Below are positions 62,879 to 64,000 of a stretch of 64,000 nucleotides of DNA, piece by piece; the stretch's first letter is position 1, and the number at the start of each line of letters is the position of its first letter. Under the pieces are notes generated by a model. That model ran no database searches, was not told the DNA's origin, and saw only the letters and a list, made by a program, of their open reading frames with translations. Source of the DNA: Pseudomonas putida. GTDB lineage: Bacteria > Pseudomonadota > Gammaproteobacteria > Pseudomonadales > Pseudomonadaceae. Both the position numbers and the translations under genes were made by a program. The DNA lies in assembly GCF_005080685.1 (NCBI RefSeq), contig NZ_CP039371.1, positions 2,480,001 through 2,544,000 on the forward strand, given 5' to 3'.

Positions 62879-62910
62879 TAAGGTTATTCAGTCTATTCTT
62901 TCTAACCTTA
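62879..62910. promoter_or_regulatory. Inverted repeat in the divergent promoter region
   Basis: TAAGGTTA (62879-62886) and TAACCTTA (62903-62910) are perfect inverted 8-mers separated by 16 bp in the 269-bp A/T-rich region between the permease gene and the flavin monooxygenase gene. It is a likely regulator site or a hairpin in a leader. Confidence 0.4.
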
Positions 62911-63076
62911 GATAAAAACGGTCTACCCCGAGGGTGATCGCTTAGTTGACCTGTCGAGTGACTGGCCAGTACTGTCAGCGGCCTGCACTAACCGGTTGAT
63001 AACTTGGAAGATGCAAAGGCGCCTGTTTGGGCGACACTTTATAGGGAATGGTTAGTTGGGGTGGAAGGTGGGATCG

Positions 63077-64000
63077 ATGTCCAAGTCCGAAGTGCATGTT
63101 GAGTCCGCCGATACATTGGCGCGGATCCTTGCCCAGGTACAGCTGATCCGTGGCGAGATCGCCGAACAGGCCAGCCGCCGCGACCTGCAGCGGGAGCTGC
63201 CGGTCGCCGCGTTCGAGCGCATTCGCAAGGCCGGCATAGGCACCCTGCGTGTGCCAGTGGCATTGGGCGGACCGGGTGGGCAAGTGGTCGACTACATCGA
63301 GAGCATCGCCAGCCTGGCCCAGGGCGACCCGAATGTCGCCCATGCCCTGCGGTCGCACTTCAATTTCGTCGAAGGGCTGATCCATGCGCCCGATAGCGAG
63401 AGACGGCAGGCGTTGCTGGGCAAGGTACTGGACGGCAAGCTGTTCGCCGGCGCGCACACCGAGGTGGGAGCGCCACTGGGGACCATCCTCACCCGCTTGA
63501 CCCGTGAGGGCGAAGGCTACCGGCTCAATGGCCGCAAGTGGTACGCCACCGGCTCCGCCTACGCCGATTACCTGGTGTTCTCGGCCACCGATGACCAGGG
63601 CCAGGTGGTTTCGGTGCTGGTGCCTGCCGATCGCCCCGGCATTCGCATTCTCGATGACTGGGACGGCATGGGCCAACGCCTCACCGCCAGTGGCGGCATC
63701 GAGTTGGTCGATGTGCAGGTCTGGCCCGAGGAAGTCCAGCCCCGTGCCCACCAGCAGGCCGCCGGCCGTCATTGCTCGGCCCTGCGCCAATTGCACCTGG
63801 CGGCCTGCGCGGTCGGGGTGGTGCGCAACATCCGCGAAGATGCCGTGCAGTACGTGCGGCGCAGCGCCCGGGCGGCCATGCACAGCCCGGCGCAGGAGGC
63901 CCGCGACGACCTGTTCGTGCAACAGGTGGTGGGCGAGATCGCCGCCACTGCCTATGCCACCGATGCGCTGATCGGCCAGACTGCCCGCCAGCTCGACCGT
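63077..64000 (+). CDS. Acyl-CoA dehydrogenase-fold flavin monooxygenase (SfnB/DszC-like), 3' truncated by window
   Basis: 308 codons from the ATG at 63077 (AAGGTGGGA SD) run open to the window edge. The protein has the acyl-CoA dehydrogenase fold in the DszC/SfnB subgroup. Visible are an N-terminal helical domain, FAGAHTEVGAPLGTILTRL, and the flavin-contacting beta domain YRLNGRKWYATGSAYADYLVFSATDDQGQVVSVLVP. The DDWDGMGQRLTASGG segment is typical of reduced-flavin-dependent sulfur-acquisition oxygenases. It is divergent from the Opp-type transport genes, which may import its substrate. The C-terminal part and any following gene are outside the window. Confidence 0.75.
   Translation, partial: MSKSEVHVESADTLARILAQVQLIRGEIAEQASRRDLQRELPVAAFERIRKAGIGTLRVPVALGGPGGQVVDYIESIASLAQGDPNVAHALRSHFNFVEGLIHAPDSERRQALLGKVLDGKLFAGAHTEVGAPLGTILTRLTREGEGYRLNGRKWYATGSAYADYLVFSATDDQGQVVSVLVPADRPGIRILDDWDGMGQRLTASGGIELVDVQVWPEEVQPRAHQQAAGRHCSALRQLHLAACAVGVVRNIREDAVQYVRRSARAAMHSPAQEARDDLFVQQVVGEIAATAYATDALIGQTARQLDR

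Overview
The window looks like a chromosomal stretch of a fluorescent Pseudomonas, most likely of the P. putida group. The evidence is the high G+C content, a gallate (gal) cluster in the P. putida gene order, an oprB-gcd pair, P. putida-type REP elements, and Hfq/Crc-type AAnAAnAA motifs at the starts of catabolic genes. I see no rRNA, tRNA, CRISPR array, phage or insertion sequence. Almost everything is catabolism, uptake or regulation, so this is an accessory metabolic region.

Layout. 1-4.9 kb (+): the end of an amidase, then three overlapping genes (two KstD-type flavin dehydrogenases and an SDR) that resemble a steroid A-ring oxidation set. 5.0-12.4 kb (-): etfA/etfB, an MFS carrier, a three-gene heme-dependent N-demethylase system (DUF3445 subunit, Fe-S flavoreductase, DmmA-like zinc-ribbon subunit) and an aminobutyraldehyde-type dehydrogenase. 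A divergent FadR-type regulator, a stand-alone Cache protein and a small exported protein follow (12.6-14.5 kb). 14.8-18.7 kb: sugar porin OprB and membrane glucose dehydrogenase Gcd. 18.8-24.6 kb: an unusual subtilase, an AraC regulator, an autotransporter carrying a tyrosine phosphatase domain, and a D-2-hydroxyacid dehydrogenase. 24.7-32.7 kb: the complete gallate pathway galD-C-B / galR / galP-A-T.

33-41 kb: a LysR regulator, an SDR that has lost its catalytic Tyr and Lys, a zinc alcohol dehydrogenase, a frameshifted DUF998 membrane protein, and an RND pump (adaptor plus permease). 41.0-41.86 kb: a tandem array of about 7.2 BIME-type REP units with a 119-bp period. 41.9-51.3 kb: a quaternary-amine module made of ProX/W/V ABC importer, LysR regulator, Rieske N-demethylase with reductase, BCCT importer and an isochorismatase-type hydrolase. 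Palindromic LysR-type boxes flank the regulator.

51.4-64 kb: a 221-bp element with perfect 49-bp inverted ends, then a long (-) strand locus. It encodes a HutC-type GntR regulator, PnuC-type vitamin permease, e(P4)-type lipoprotein phosphatase, TonB receptor, rhodanese, APH-fold kinase and a leaderless NMT1/THI5-like protein, preceded by an Opp/Dpp-type binding protein with two permeases. Divergent from these is a DszC/SfnB-like flavin monooxygenase, cut by the window end. I read the central part as a possible salvage system for a phosphorylated vitamin or nucleoside-like compound: outer-membrane uptake, periplasmic dephosphorylation, facilitated entry and kinase trapping. A perfect palindrome, TGGTATATACCA, in the internal promoter region is a candidate operator for the locus regulator.

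Quality note: three genes (subtilase tail, DUF998 protein, TonB receptor) are each restored to full length by adding exactly one G or C in or beside a short G/C run. Assembly or base-calling errors are as likely as real mutations.
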